Below, piece by piece: positions 53,996 through 63,799 of a stretch of DNA of 64,000 nucleotides. Under the pieces are notes generated by a model. It was not told where the DNA came from and searched no databases. It saw nothing but the letters and a program-made list of their open reading frames with translations. The stretch spans positions 1 to 64,000 of the forward strand of contig JBJEJW010000066.1 of assembly GCA_051878315.1 (NCBI GenBank). Reading direction: 5' to 3'. Every line of letters begins with the position of its first letter. Position 1 is the first letter of the stretch. Origin of the DNA: W0P28-013 sp051878315. Its GTDB lineage: Bacteria > Bacteroidota > Bacteroidia > Bacteroidales > Paludibacteraceae. The position numbers were made by a program, and so were the translations under genes.

Positions 53996-54430
53996 ATGCA
54001 AGTCAAAATTATCAACACGTCGCACCACGCCTTGCCTGCGTATGCTACTGAAGCATCGGCCGGTATGGATTTGCGTGCCAATTTGGCGGAATCGGTTACG
54101 CTGAAGCCGCTCGAACATCGACTGATTCCTACAGGTCTATTCATCGAATTACCCGTCGGGTACGAGGCGCAAATACGACCACGCAGCGGTTTGGCACTCA
54201 AACATGGTATCACGGTTCTCAATTCGCCGGGGACGATTGATGCCGACTATCGGGGCGAAATCGGAGTTATACTCGTTAATCTGTCGGCGACAGATTTTGT
54301 CGTTGCCGATGGCGAACGCATTTGCCAGATGGTGATAGCCCGGCATGAAAAAGCCGAATGGGCGGAGGTAACCGAATTGGCTGTTACCGAACGAGGTGCC
54401 GGCGGTTTCGGACATACGGGAAAGCAATAA
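53996..54430 (+). CDS. dut: dUTP diphosphatase
   Basis: 144-residue trimeric dUTPase that removes dUTP and supplies dUMP for thymidylate. The five motifs are present: 'ATEASAGMDLRAN' (1), 'RPRSGLALKHGI' (2), 'NSPGTIDADYRGEIGVILVN' (3), 'ERICQMVIA' (4), and the C-terminal 'TERGAGGFGHTGK' (5). First gene of a four-gene run with the TPR, DUF4292 and EnvC-like proteins, an order often seen in Bacteroidota. Confidence 0.97.
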   Translation: MQVKIINTSHHALPAYATEASAGMDLRANLAESVTLKPLEHRLIPTGLFIELPVGYEAQIRPRSGLALKHGITVLNSPGTIDADYRGEIGVILVNLSATDFVVADGERICQMVIARHEKAEWAEVTELAVTERGAGGFGHTGKQ

Positions 54431-54436
54431 AAACGG

Positions 54437-56233
54437 ATGAGGCGTATGCAAAAATCGTGGTTCATAGCATGTGTCGTGTTGGTAGTGTGCATATTGCCGA
54501 TTCGTGGGCAGAATGTCGATTCGCTCTTTGCGCGCACGGTGGCCACCGAACAACTTGTCGATTCGACCGATGACCAGCGTTTCGCCTATTGTTTTTTTGA
54601 GGGAGCGCGCTATTTGCATCGCATGATACCCGATTCGGCATTGTTGTGCTTCGACCGATGTGCAACTATCGACCCTGAGAATGCGGCCATATATTACAAT
54701 AAGTCGTTGGCCTACCAAATGACAAAAGAGTACAATCACGCATTCGCATGCGTGTGCAAAATGGTAGAGTTGCAGCCCGACAATACCGAATATCAGGAAA
54801 TGCTTATATCGTGGCTCGTGGCGCAATATCGCTTCGACGAAGCCATCGCCGGCTATCGAAAATTGTTGCGCCAGAAACCAACCAGCCAATATTATCTGAA
54901 TGCGTTGCTCGAATTGTATCAGATAACCAAGCAACTGAAACCGCAACTCGAGGTACTGCAACGTTTGGAAGAACTGAATGGAGTGGACGAAGAAAATTCG
55001 TTTCGCCAAATGGCCGTTTTGCATGCGTTGAATCGTCCGAAAAATATCGAGAAACAGATTCAAAAACTGATACGTAAATTTCCGAGCAAAACCGAACATG
55101 TCGTGATGTTGGGCGATTTTTATCTGTCGGCCGGCAAAGAAAAAAAAGCCTTGCAGTGTTATGATTCGCAGTATGCCAAAGACTCGACCGACGGTACTGT
55201 GTTATCGGCTTATGCCAATTATTATTCGTTCAAAGGCAACGAAGCATTAGCCGACGAATACATGCTACGCGCCTTGAACGACAAGCGTTATTCTATCAAT
55301 AACAAAATGCTATGGCTGCGCTCGCATGTGGCTACATTGCTGCAGGCACACGATACCGTACACGCCGATTCGATATTATATACACTCGAAACGATGTATC
55401 CGGACGAAGAGGTGCTTTTGACGTTGCTGTACGATTATGCCAGGGTAAAACGCGACACAGTCGCTTGTCAACACTATCTGCAACAATTATTGAATCAGAA
55501 TCCGCGAGACGAAGAAAAATGGCTGCAACTATTATCGTTGAACGAGAATGACCCTGTACGGATGGCAGCCATCGTCGATGAAGCCTTGCTCGTGTTCCCA
55601 ACTTCGTCGCGTTGGTACTACTATAAGGCGTCGTTGCTGTATGACGACGAGCGTTACCTCGAAGCAATCGCTGTGCTCGATGTATTGTTGAACAACAATC
55701 AAACGGACAAGACAACACGTGCGCAGTTGCTGACTATGAAAGGCGACCTTATGCAACATCTGAAACGCTACAAAACGGCCGTAGATTGCTACGAAGAGGT
55801 GTTGCGTATTGCTCCCGACGATATATCGGTGAAAAACAATTATGCCTATTTGTTGGCCTGTTGCGGCATCGATTTGGCCAAGGCCGAAACTCTCAGCAGT
55901 GCGGCTGTCAAGGCCGAACCAAATTCGGCAACGTTTCTCGATACTTATGCTTGGGTGTTGTTTATGCGTGGCGAATACAAATTGGCACGTTTCTATCAGG
56001 AACGAGCCATCGCCGCTGCCGAACGACTCAGCGACGAATTGTTGGAACATTATGGCGATATTTTGGCACAACTTGGCGAGATTGACTTGGCCATCGAACT
56101 ATGGAATGAAGCGTTGGAGTTGAATCCACAGTTGCAACGACTGCACGATAAAATAGAGATGCGACAATATATACCGTATTTGTTACCGTTCGAAGATGAA
56201 AATGAAGAACTGCATGAAGATGTCCAAAAATAG
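54437..56233 (+). CDS. Secreted TPR-repeat protein
   Basis: 598 residues with a signal peptide (to R-G-Q, about 26) and a long series of TPR-like helix pairs ('ALLCFDRCATIDPENAAIYYNKSLAYQMTK', 'YKTAVDCYEEVLRIAPDDISVKNNYAYLLA', 'IDLAIELWNEALELNPQL' and others). It is a scaffold expected in the periplasm or at the inner face of the outer membrane. Six bases after dut and overlapping the next gene by about 20. Bacteroidota homologues sit in the same order; a role in envelope assembly is inferred from the EnvC-like and lipoprotein neighbours. Confidence 0.88.
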   Translation: MRRMQKSWFIACVVLVVCILPIRGQNVDSLFARTVATEQLVDSTDDQRFAYCFFEGARYLHRMIPDSALLCFDRCATIDPENAAIYYNKSLAYQMTKEYNHAFACVCKMVELQPDNTEYQEMLISWLVAQYRFDEAIAGYRKLLRQKPTSQYYLNALLELYQITKQLKPQLEVLQRLEELNGVDEENSFRQMAVLHALNRPKNIEKQIQKLIRKFPSKTEHVVMLGDFYLSAGKEKKALQCYDSQYAKDSTDGTVLSAYANYYSFKGNEALADEYMLRALNDKRYSINNKMLWLRSHVATLLQAHDTVHADSILYTLETMYPDEEVLLTLLYDYARVKRDTVACQHYLQQLLNQNPRDEEKWLQLLSLNENDPVRMAAIVDEALLVFPTSSRWYYYKASLLYDDERYLEAIAVLDVLLNNNQTDKTTRAQLLTMKGDLMQHLKRYKTAVDCYEEVLRIAPDDISVKNNYAYLLACCGIDLAKAETLSSAAVKAEPNSATFLDTYAWVLFMRGEYKLARFYQERAIAAAERLSDELLEHYGDILAQLGEIDLAIELWNEALELNPQLQRLHDKIEMRQYIPYLLPFEDENEELHEDVQK

Positions 56234-57014
56234 TTTGTTTGCAGTAGCGTGTATGTTGCTGGCGTTGTTGGTAGCAGGTTGCAAAAGCAAACAGTTGCCG
56301 CAACCATCGACAGAACAATCGGCGTCGTACACGGTACAACAAGTGCTGACAGAACAACCAACTTTTGAAACATTGCATATCTCAAAAATGAATGTAGTGG
56401 CGACGTACGGCACGCAACAACTATCGTTCCGAGCTACGGTCAAGTTGTTGCCCGATAGTTTGTTGGTGTTGTCGATACAGCCTATGTTGGGTGTCGAGAT
56501 GTTCCGCGTGGAGTTCACACCGTCGCGTTTTGTGGTGGTTGATAAGTGGAATAGACGTTATACCGATAATTCGTATGACTTTTTGCGCTATAAACTGGGT
56601 GTCGATTTTCGGTTCGATGTGTTGCAAAATATTTTGTCGAACAGGTTGTTTTTGTTGGACAAGACCGAAGTTTCTGTCGATGATTTTGCTGTCGAGATCA
56701 TGGCCGGTGCGCCGACTCAATTATTGCACCTTGCTCCCGGATTGATACAGCAATTCGAAGTGGTAGAGCCTGCTGCCATTGCCAAAGCATCGGTGGCTGT
56801 CGAACAGGGACGCTTGTTGTGTGAATATGCCGGACATCGACTGCAAAACGGAGTGCGTTTCCCAAATATGTTTGCCATGACTCTGCTGGCAGCCGGCCGT
56901 GTGATAACATTGTCGTGTACGGTCGAAAAAATGGAATTCAACAAACCGATTGAATATGTACCACAGAATTTGGCGCGTTACGAGCAAGTGACGTTTTCGA
57001 AAATAATCCCTTGA
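56214..57014 (+). CDS. DUF4292 lipoprotein
   Basis: About 266 residues. The lipobox L-V-A-G-C gives Cys23 from the ATG at 56214; starts at 56196 or 56220 are also possible. The rest is beta-rich as in DUF4292/LolA-like folds ('MNVVATYGTQQLSFRATVKLLPDSLLVLSIQPMLGVEMFRVEFTPS'). Such folds bind lipid; a role in lipid or lipoprotein transfer to the outer membrane is an inference. The start lies inside the end of the TPR gene. Confidence 0.87.
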   Translation: MKMSKNSLFAVACMLLALLVAGCKSKQLPQPSTEQSASYTVQQVLTEQPTFETLHISKMNVVATYGTQQLSFRATVKLLPDSLLVLSIQPMLGVEMFRVEFTPSRFVVVDKWNRRYTDNSYDFLRYKLGVDFRFDVLQNILSNRLFLLDKTEVSVDDFAVEIMAGAPTQLLHLAPGLIQQFEVVEPAAIAKASVAVEQGRLLCEYAGHRLQNGVRFPNMFAMTLLAAGRVITLSCTVEKMEFNKPIEYVPQNLARYEQVTFSKIIP

Positions 57015-57021
57015 AAATATA

Positions 57022-58254
57022 ATGATAAAGATGATGAAATACCGTTTCCTCCCGTTAGTGTTGTTACTGTCGATATTGTCGATGCCATTGGTGGCACAGA
57101 CGCGGCAACAGTTGGAGGCGCAGAAGAAAAAAACGCTCGAAAGTTTGGCACAAACCAATAAATTGCTTGACGAAACGAAAAAATCGAGGCAGGGTAGCGA
57201 GAATAAAATCAATTTGTTGAAACGTAGTATCAATGAACGCAATGCACTCATCAAATCGTTGAACGGCGAAATCGGGTTGCTGGAACAAAACATCGTACAA
57301 CTCGAGGAAGAGAAGAAAGTGTTGGAAGACAAATTGGCCTTTCAGAAAGCGGATTATGCGCGTTTGGTGCGCGAAACGCACGCACGACGCAACTATTTTT
57401 CGCCGTTGTTGTTCATTTTGTCGTCCGATAATTTTAGTCAGGCTTATCGGCGTTTTCGTTACCTGCAAGAATTAAGTAATTATCGTAAACGACAAGTGTC
57501 AGAGATATTGCGACTGACCGACGATTTGGAGGCCAAAGGGTTGGCTCTGCAGTCCGATATGGCCGATAAAGGGCGTGTGATGAGCGAAAAGGAACGCGAG
57601 GCCAAGAAATTAGAGTCCGACCGTCAACGGGAAAAACAGATGCTGAGCGAATTGCAAAAGAAAGAGGCCGATTTGAAAGCCAAACAGAAAAAACAGCAGA
57701 AAAAGGCTGATGAGTTGAATGCGAAAATCCAAAAATTGGTGGCTGCCGAAATTCAAAAAGAGGAAGAACGTCGGCGCAAAGAGGCCGCCAAACAAGGTAA
57801 ACCTGTTTATCAAATGAGTAAGGATGAACAGTTGGTAGCCGGCAATTTCGAGAAAAATAAAGGGAAATTGCCTCTGCCGGTGGAGCGAGGTTTCATCAGC
57901 GGACATTTTGGTGTGCAGCCTCATCCGGTATTGCCGCATGTTACTACCAACAACAAGGGAATTTATATTCAAACCCCGGCCGGCTCGAAAGCACGTGCCA
58001 TCTTCGACGGCGTGGTAACAAAATGTTTCATGGTGCCGGGAAGCAACAGCTCGGTCATCGTAAAACATGGCAATTATCGCACCGTCTATTCCAATCTGAC
58101 GGAAATTTATGTCAAAGAGGGTGATAAAGTCACCACCAAACAAGCGATTGGCAAAATCTTCGTCGATACGGAGAACGATAACAAAACCGAACTATATTTG
58201 ATGCTGTACAAGGATACCGAAATCCTGAATCCAGAATTGTGGCTGGCAAAATAA
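57022..58254 (+). CDS. EnvC-like murein hydrolase activator (degenerate M23)
   Basis: 410 residues: signal peptide (to V-A-Q, about 25), a long coiled coil (about 26-260, rich in Lys/Glu/Gln) and a C-terminal LytM-like domain. The zinc ligands are missing: where M23 enzymes have H-x-x-x-D the sequence reads 'NNKGIYIQTP', and the H-x-H position reads E-L-Y-L. EnvC proteins activate amidases without own catalysis, which fits. Could work with an amidase coded elsewhere. Convergent with the barrel gene at 58274. Confidence 0.9.
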   Translation: MIKMMKYRFLPLVLLLSILSMPLVAQTRQQLEAQKKKTLESLAQTNKLLDETKKSRQGSENKINLLKRSINERNALIKSLNGEIGLLEQNIVQLEEEKKVLEDKLAFQKADYARLVRETHARRNYFSPLLFILSSDNFSQAYRRFRYLQELSNYRKRQVSEILRLTDDLEAKGLALQSDMADKGRVMSEKEREAKKLESDRQREKQMLSELQKKEADLKAKQKKQQKKADELNAKIQKLVAAEIQKEEERRRKEAAKQGKPVYQMSKDEQLVAGNFEKNKGKLPLPVERGFISGHFGVQPHPVLPHVTTNNKGIYIQTPAGSKARAIFDGVVTKCFMVPGSNSSVIVKHGNYRTVYSNLTEIYVKEGDKVTTKQAIGKIFVDTENDNKTELYLMLYKDTEILNPELWLAK

Positions 58255-58273
58255 GTTGTTGATTGTCAGGATA

Positions 58274-59197
58274 TTATTCGCAAACGAAGTAATAGACGAG
58301 TTTGAACCCCGTGTCGAAATAACTAAACTTGCGTACCACTTGCGATTGCGTTGCCGCATGATTGCTGTATAACGCGCTTTCGGTCAGACGATTGACCGGG
58401 ACTCCGAATTTGGTGTCGCTGATGGATAGTAGCGATAAATTGCTTGTAGCAAGCAACTTGTAGTTGTTGACTGCCACGTCGGCATAAAGTCCGAGACCGA
58501 TTTTATCACCATTTTTCAATTTGAAGTTGTATGTGCCGTCCACGGCGATGGCAATCCATGCGTAGGGAAACGAAATGAGTTTTCCGGTGCTTGTCATGCT
58601 GTTCGAACCGGTTGCCAATGCTAACGCATTGTCTATTTCAACGTCGTAGAGCGGATAGTAACAGCGTAGGTCGGCCTGCTGTAAAGTCTGTTGGTAATTT
58701 GCTGACAATGCGATGATGGCTTTCGGACCGATGTTGAGCGTTACATGTTTGAAATCGAGCGTGAGTTGCAGCGGGATGCCGAGGTACCATTGGTTGTGTC
58801 GTTCGTTCAGTTGCCCGATGGTATAGTACACGTCCATGGCATCGCGTTCGACATCGATGGTGGAGTAATTGTCGGTGTAAGGATTGGCTATATAGTGGCT
58901 TGCGGCGTATGTGATATCGAATCCTAAACGTATGCCAACACCGTGCCACAATAGCGCATACGACATTTCGAGGCCGGCATGTATGTCGGGACGGAATGCT
59001 CCGAAATCGGATTGGTAGGTAAGCCCCGATGTGCCGAGGCGTGCACCGATAACCACATGGCGTGCCGAGGGCGTTTTGCTGCGGTAACTACTGCCGCGTT
59101 GACTACTGATGCAGTTGCATTCTTCTGCAACTGCCGTAGCGCAAGTGGCGGTGAACAACAGCCATACGAGGAGTGTCGGTTTCAGGTGGTGGAACAT
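58274..59197 (-). CDS. Outer-membrane beta-barrel protein of unknown function
   Basis: 307 residues, signal peptide (to A-V-A, about 24), then a Cys-containing segment and alternating aromatic/polar strands ending in 'FDTGFKLVYYFVCE', as expected for a barrel of 10-14 strands. No family recognised. It starts nine bases after the T9SS cargo gene at 59207, with which it is surely co-transcribed; in Bacteroidota such pairs can form a surface protein with its anchor. Confidence 0.8.
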   Translation of the reverse strand: MFHHLKPTLLVWLLFTATCATAVAEECNCISSQRGSSYRSKTPSARHVVIGARLGTSGLTYQSDFGAFRPDIHAGLEMSYALLWHGVGIRLGFDITYAASHYIANPYTDNYSTIDVERDAMDVYYTIGQLNERHNQWYLGIPLQLTLDFKHVTLNIGPKAIIALSANYQQTLQQADLRCYYPLYDVEIDNALALATGSNSMTSTGKLISFPYAWIAIAVDGTYNFKLKNGDKIGLGLYADVAVNNYKLLATSNLSLLSISDTKFGVPVNRLTESALYSNHAATQSQVVRKFSYFDTGFKLVYYFVCE

Positions 59198-59206
59198 GCT
59201 GGCGCG

Positions 59207-62200
59207 TTAGTTGACGATGAGTTTGACGTTGAATATTTGGCCAAGTCCTGTAACGACTTTGATGTTATAGATGCCGGCTGCCAGATTGGACGGTAATACA
59301 ATTGGATACGTTGTCGGTTCCAAATGGTAGTAGAGTAACCCGACGTTGTCGTATATATCGACATAAAGACCTTGTTTGTCGCTTTCGCTAAAATAATATT
59401 CGATGACGGCACTTTGCCCTGTTGCGACAGGATTGGGAATAATTGTTAGCGCATGGGCGTTGACACATTGTGTTTCGGAAACGAAAATATGCGCTGTACC
59501 GTCGTCTATGATGAGCAGACGCAGCATATAACAACCGTCGAGCATTTGGTTTTCGGTATAATAGTCGTCGGTAGCACCATCGATACGTTCGCCGTTGTGA
59601 TACCATTGATAGCGCATTTGTGTATAGTTTGGTACAAGAGTGTAGGCTTTACGGTTGTTGCAGAGCATTATCCAATCGTATTTGTTTATAATGAGGTCTT
59701 CGACATACGTTCCGTCTGCCGTGCAGTTCATTATCAAATGGGTGATGGCTGTGCTGTCGCATGGTGTGGCGTTGCTGGTTGTGGCAGGGTAACGCTCGAT
59801 GATGGTGGTATCGGTATAGAATAGGTGCCCATTGTAGGTGATGGTGTCGCAAAACAGAATCGTTTGCTCACTCTCTTGTGTTTCGAATACTTGAATATTG
59901 ACGAAACGGTTGCCGCAAGTGGATGTTGTTTGTCCTGTTTCTAAAAATGTGGTGTCGGCCGTGTAGGTGATGCCATCGTATTCGACGCGTCCGCAGCCGG
60001 TCAGAGTAAGTGTTTCGGTGTCGTTGAGTATATCTATCGGCAGTATGTTCGATACGACGTAACAATGTTCAAGCGATTCGTTGCCTTGCTCGGTAACGAT
60101 GAGACGGAACAGATAGTGTTCGGCATCGCTTATTTGGTAAATTTCGGACAATGACGAACCGGCGAAGTAACGCCATTTATTGATGGGCGTCCATGTAACG
60201 CCGTCGTCGGCACTGGTTTGCCATTGGCAGACCAATGGTGGTGTCAGTGTGCCGTTGTTTTTGAATGTGCCGCTGAAAATAGCATAGTTGTATAGGCAAA
60301 CGGGTGCGTTTGGCACAAGTTCTATGGCGAGAGATGCCGATTGGGTAATCGATAGATAGATGGTGGCGGTGTCGGCAAAGTCGTCGCAGTTGATGCTGTA
60401 TTGCAGTGAGTCGAGATCTCCATGCGATAGCAAGGCGTTGCCGTAGATGAGCGAATCGGCTTGGATGACGGCTGTAGCGCCGGCTTGTGTCGGCTGTGTG
60501 AGGAGTGCGAATGTCGGCGTGGCGCATGTCCATGTATCGTTGCCCGAAAGTTGAATGGCTACTATGCTGTCGCAAACGGACAAATAGGCGGTGTCGTTGC
60601 ATGCTGTTACGTGTTCGCAGTGGCGGACGGTCAGTTCCAAGGTTACGATGCTGTCGCAACCTGCCACCGCTTGCAACGTATCCGAATAGTAACCTGATGT
60701 GTTAAGATATTGATTATTAAAAAAGAACGAATCGTCTTCGCAGATGCGTTTTTGTATAGTGCTTCGTATTTCTGGTTTTATTTGCAAATTGAGCACAACG
60801 ACGCTGTCGCACCCTGTTGCTGTGGTCAGCGTGTCGTTGTAAGTGCCACTTTGTGCGCGGTATTTCCCACCGAATAACAGCGAATCGCCGTAGCAAAGTT
60901 CGTGGCTGTATGTAGTTCTGATTTCCGGTTTGATACGCAGATTGAGTGTTACTATGCTGTCGCAGCCAAATAGGGTGGTCAGTGTGTCGGTGTAGGTGCC
61001 GCTTTGTGTGCGGAATTGTCCGGCGAACAGCAGCGAATCGCCATGACAAATCTCTTGGTAGAGAATGGAGCGTATTTCCTGTCGGATTTGTAGCGTGAGT
61101 GTTACGATGCTGTCGCAGCCCGATATGTCGGTCAGTGTGTCGATGTAGGTGCCGCTTTGCGTGCGATATGTTCCGCCGAAGAACAGCGAATCGCCGTAGC
61201 AGATGCGCCTGAAAAGCGGTGTGCGTATCTCGTCGCGTATGTGCAGTGCCAGCGTTACGATGCTGTCGCAACCCGATATGGCGGTCAGTGTGTCGTTGTA
61301 GGTGCCGCTTTGCGTGCGATATTTTCCGCCAAATAGTAGCGAGTCGCCGTAGCATATTTCTTGGGATAACGATGTGCGTATTTCGTCGCGTACGTGTAGT
61401 TTCAGCGTTACGATGCTGTCGCAGCCCGATGCCGTGGTCAGCGTGTCGGTGTAGGTGCCTGCTGTCGTGAGGGTTTTGCCGTTGAACCAATAACTTTCGC
61501 CGGCGCATACGGTGTCGGGAAAAGTGTGTCGTATCTCTTTGACTGATAGATGAATAGGATCGCTCATGGCACGACAGTTTATTTGGTCCAGACCGCCTTG
61601 CGAGGCTACCGCCAAACGGTAATAACCTTCGTTCGACAGTGTGGCGTTGTCCAACGTCAGTGTGGTGCTGTTGCTGCCGATGGTTACCCAGTCGTCTTGC
61701 GATGTCAGATTGCCTGTCGTGCTGTAGAGCCAGCGGTAGGCGAGCGGTTCGGTGAAGGTGCCGTTGTTGGTGAATGTACCTTCAAACGTGGTGGTGCCGC
61801 CACTGCAAATGGTGTCGGCGGCGGTCACGCTCACCGGCGGCAGACAAAGGCGCACTTCGATGTCGTCGAGGGCAAAATCGTTGCCGCTACCTGCTCCTGC
61901 ACTGTTGGAGATAGTTAATTTGACGGCGCTAACCCCTGTCGGTATTCTCAATGATACGCTTACTTGGTGCCAAGTGGACGATTTGCGCCAATCGTCTTTC
62001 TCCGGCAGGGTCGCATCAGGCGCAATGGGACCTGTGGTGAAACGCCTAAATTCGTGGCCGGTTTCGGCATCGCTGATGACGAATAGGAGGTTGGGCTCCA
62101 CGGTGTAATAACCTTTTGATGTGCGCTGGCTCTGGTCATAGTACGTGAACACATTGGCCACATAGGCGGAGAAATAGAGTTGGGCACCGGCACATAAACC

Positions 62201-62605
62201 GGTCAGTTCGGTGGTGTAGAAGGTGTGTGCGCCGGCTTTTCCGTCCACTTGCAAAAAATAACCGCGTGTATAATCGTTCGGATAGGTGTGGTCGTCCTGA
62301 ATATACCACTGCGAATATTTCGCATTGATGGTGTCGCCGTTGGCGTAGCCTTTTTTGGTAACAAGGTAACTACCGGCAAACATGGAGCCGCCTAATCTCG
62401 ACTTGTTCTGGTAGTAAGCCTTGTCCATGGCCGTTATCGGCGTGGTCGAAATCCGCGGGTCGTCAACCGAATTGCCGCCGAAATCCTCTTTGAATAACAG
62501 TGTACCATTTGGGCAGGTCTGCGCCGACACAGGCAGAGCAGGCACAAGTATAGCCGCTGCTATTTGTACCCAAACGAACCATCGAAAAACTTGCTGCCGT
62601 GTCAT
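59207..62605 (-). CDS. T9SS-exported repeat-rich surface protein
   Basis: About 1132 residues from MTRQQVFRWF; the longer frame to 62815 runs into aroC. Signal peptide (to V-S-A-Q), an anchor-J-like jellyroll (about 30-260: 'LLFKEDFGGNSVDDPRIS', 'FALDDIEVRLC'), an Ig-like segment, then six 51-residue repeats (E-I-R..C-Y-G-D-S..G-T-Y..D-T-L..G-C-D-S-I-V-T-L), Ig-like and further Cys-rich repeats, and a type A T9SS sorting domain ('ALTIIPNPVATGQSAVIEYYF', 'LAAGIYNIKVVTGLGQIFNVKLIVN'). Each repeat has two Cys that can form a disulfide. Probably an adhesin or matrix protein. Confidence 0.87.
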   Translation of the reverse strand: MTRQQVFRWFVWVQIAAAILVPALPVSAQTCPNGTLLFKEDFGGNSVDDPRISTTPITAMDKAYYQNKSRLGGSMFAGSYLVTKKGYANGDTINAKYSQWYIQDDHTYPNDYTRGYFLQVDGKAGAHTFYTTELTGLCAGAQLYFSAYVANVFTYYDQSQRTSKGYYTVEPNLLFVISDAETGHEFRRFTTGPIAPDATLPEKDDWRKSSTWHQVSVSLRIPTGVSAVKLTISNSAGAGSGNDFALDDIEVRLCLPPVSVTAADTICSGGTTTFEGTFTNNGTFTEPLAYRWLYSTTGNLTSQDDWVTIGSNSTTLTLDNATLSNEGYYRLAVASQGGLDQINCRAMSDPIHLSVKEIRHTFPDTVCAGESYWFNGKTLTTAGTYTDTLTTASGCDSIVTLKLHVRDEIRTSLSQEICYGDSLLFGGKYRTQSGTYNDTLTAISGCDSIVTLALHIRDEIRTPLFRRICYGDSLFFGGTYRTQSGTYIDTLTDISGCDSIVTLTLQIRQEIRSILYQEICHGDSLLFAGQFRTQSGTYTDTLTTLFGCDSIVTLNLRIKPEIRTTYSHELCYGDSLLFGGKYRAQSGTYNDTLTTATGCDSVVVLNLQIKPEIRSTIQKRICEDDSFFFNNQYLNTSGYYSDTLQAVAGCDSIVTLELTVRHCEHVTACNDTAYLSVCDSIVAIQLSGNDTWTCATPTFALLTQPTQAGATAVIQADSLIYGNALLSHGDLDSLQYSINCDDFADTATIYLSITQSASLAIELVPNAPVCLYNYAIFSGTFKNNGTLTPPLVCQWQTSADDGVTWTPINKWRYFAGSSLSEIYQISDAEHYLFRLIVTEQGNESLEHCYVVSNILPIDILNDTETLTLTGCGRVEYDGITYTADTTFLETGQTTSTCGNRFVNIQVFETQESEQTILFCDTITYNGHLFYTDTTIIERYPATTSNATPCDSTAITHLIMNCTADGTYVEDLIINKYDWIMLCNNRKAYTLVPNYTQMRYQWYHNGERIDGATDDYYTENQMLDGCYMLRLLIIDDGTAHIFVSETQCVNAHALTIIPNPVATGQSAVIEYYFSESDKQGLYVDIYDNVGLLYYHLEPTTYPIVLPSNLAAGIYNIKVVTGLGQIFNVKLIVN
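60615..61540 (-). repeat. Six tandem 153-bp coding repeats
   Basis: The block CGATGCTGTCGCA or a near copy recurs at 60646, 60799, 60952, 61105, 61258 and 61411, exactly 153 bases apart. Units encode the 51-residue Cys repeats of the surface protein; middle copies are the most alike. Confidence 0.92.
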
Positions 62606-62643
62606 CTTATATAATATGGTGTAGTACGTTTTTTTCGTGTGTG

Positions 62644-62651
62644 CAAAGATA
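62644..62651 (-). promoter_or_regulatory. Promoter -7 element of the repeat protein / barrel operon
   Basis: TATCTTTG read leftward, about 40 bases before the ATG at 62605. Confidence 0.5.
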
Positions 62652-62717
62652 AAGTTTTTTTTGCTAATGTGGTTAAGGAAAATCACATTTTTTTTGACGT
62701 TCGATGGCTTCGACAAC

Positions 62718-63794
62718 TTACATGGTGGCGCTTCGATTTTGCAAATAGGCGTCGAACAGCACGATGGCTGCCATGGTCTCGACCACAGGCACGGCGCGCG
62801 GCACCACACACGCATCGTGCCGGCCGTGTGCCGACAATTCTACGGCGTTGCCGTCCGTGTCGATGGTTTGCTGCGCTTGGCTGATGGTGGGCGTCGGCTT
62901 GAAAACGACTCTGAAATAGATGTCGGCGCCATTGGTGATGCCGCCTTGAATGCCGCCGGCGAAATTGGTGCGTGTGCCAATGTGTTCGTGGTCGGCGTAA
63001 AAAGCGTCGTTGAGGCAACTGCCCGTGAGCGCCACATGTTCAAAACCGCTGCCGTAGTCGAATCCTTTGGCCGCATTTATCGATAGCATGGCGTAGGCCA
63101 ATTCGGCTTGCAACTTGCCGTATAGCGGTTCGCCAAGTCCTATCGGGACACCGCTGATGACACACTGCACGATGCCGCCTATCGAGTCGCCTTGGCGGCG
63201 GCAGGTATCGATTAGTTCGACCATTTGCTTGGCGGTTGCTGCGTCGGGACAGCGCACTATGTTGTTCTCCGTTTGTGTCAAATCGAGCTCTTGGTACGGC
63301 TTGTTTACCGCGATGTTGCCTATCTGTGCCGTGTATGCTGCGATGTGAACGCCGATGCTGCGTAAGGCAAGTTTGGCAATGGCGCCGGCCACAATGCGCG
63401 CGGCTGTCTCGCGTGCCGAAGCGCGTCCGCCGCCACGATAGTCGCGTATGCCGTATTTTTGCTGATAGGTGTAGTCGGCATGGCCGGGGCGATAGACGTT
63501 TTTCAGATGCTCGTAGTCGCTGCTGCGATGGTCGGTGTTTGCGATGCAAAACCCGATAGGCGCGCCGGTGGTTTTGCCGTCGAATATGCCCGACAAAAAT
63601 TCAACGCGGTCGGCTTCGTGCCGTTGTGTCGTGATGGACGATTGTCCGGGCTTGCGACGATCAAGTTCGGCTTGCACGAATGCCGTATCGATGTCGATGC
63701 CGGCCGGGCAACCATCGATGATGCCACCGATGGCTGTGCCGTGCGATTCACCAAAAGTTGTCAGGCGGAAAATATGTCCGAATGTGTTACTCAT
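62718..63794 (-). CDS. aroC: Chorismate synthase
   Basis: 358 residues from MSNTFGHIFR; the ATG at 63809 is less likely. Last step of the shikimate pathway, needing reduced FMN. 'GHIFRLTTFGESHG' (signature 1), 'YGIRDYRGGGRASARETAARI' (signature 2), and 'RHDACVVPRAVPVVE' (signature 3) are intact, including the two catalytic His. Five bases after slyD on the same strand. Confidence 0.97.
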   Translation of the reverse strand: MSNTFGHIFRLTTFGESHGTAIGGIIDGCPAGIDIDTAFVQAELDRRKPGQSSITTQRHEADRVEFLSGIFDGKTTGAPIGFCIANTDHRSSDYEHLKNVYRPGHADYTYQQKYGIRDYRGGGRASARETAARIVAGAIAKLALRSIGVHIAAYTAQIGNIAVNKPYQELDLTQTENNIVRCPDAATAKQMVELIDTCRRQGDSIGGIVQCVISGVPIGLGEPLYGKLQAELAYAMLSINAAKGFDYGSGFEHVALTGSCLNDAFYADHEHIGTRTNFAGGIQGGITNGADIYFRVVFKPTPTISQAQQTIDTDGNAVELSAHGRHDACVVPRAVPVVETMAAIVLFDAYLQNRSATM

Positions 63795-63799
63795 GGCGT

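Noticed and set aside
60615..61540. Regular repeats looking like a CRISPR array
   Set aside because: The 153-base period is a whole number of codons, the intervals are not unique spacers, and the repeats encode a conserved Cys motif in a long open frame.
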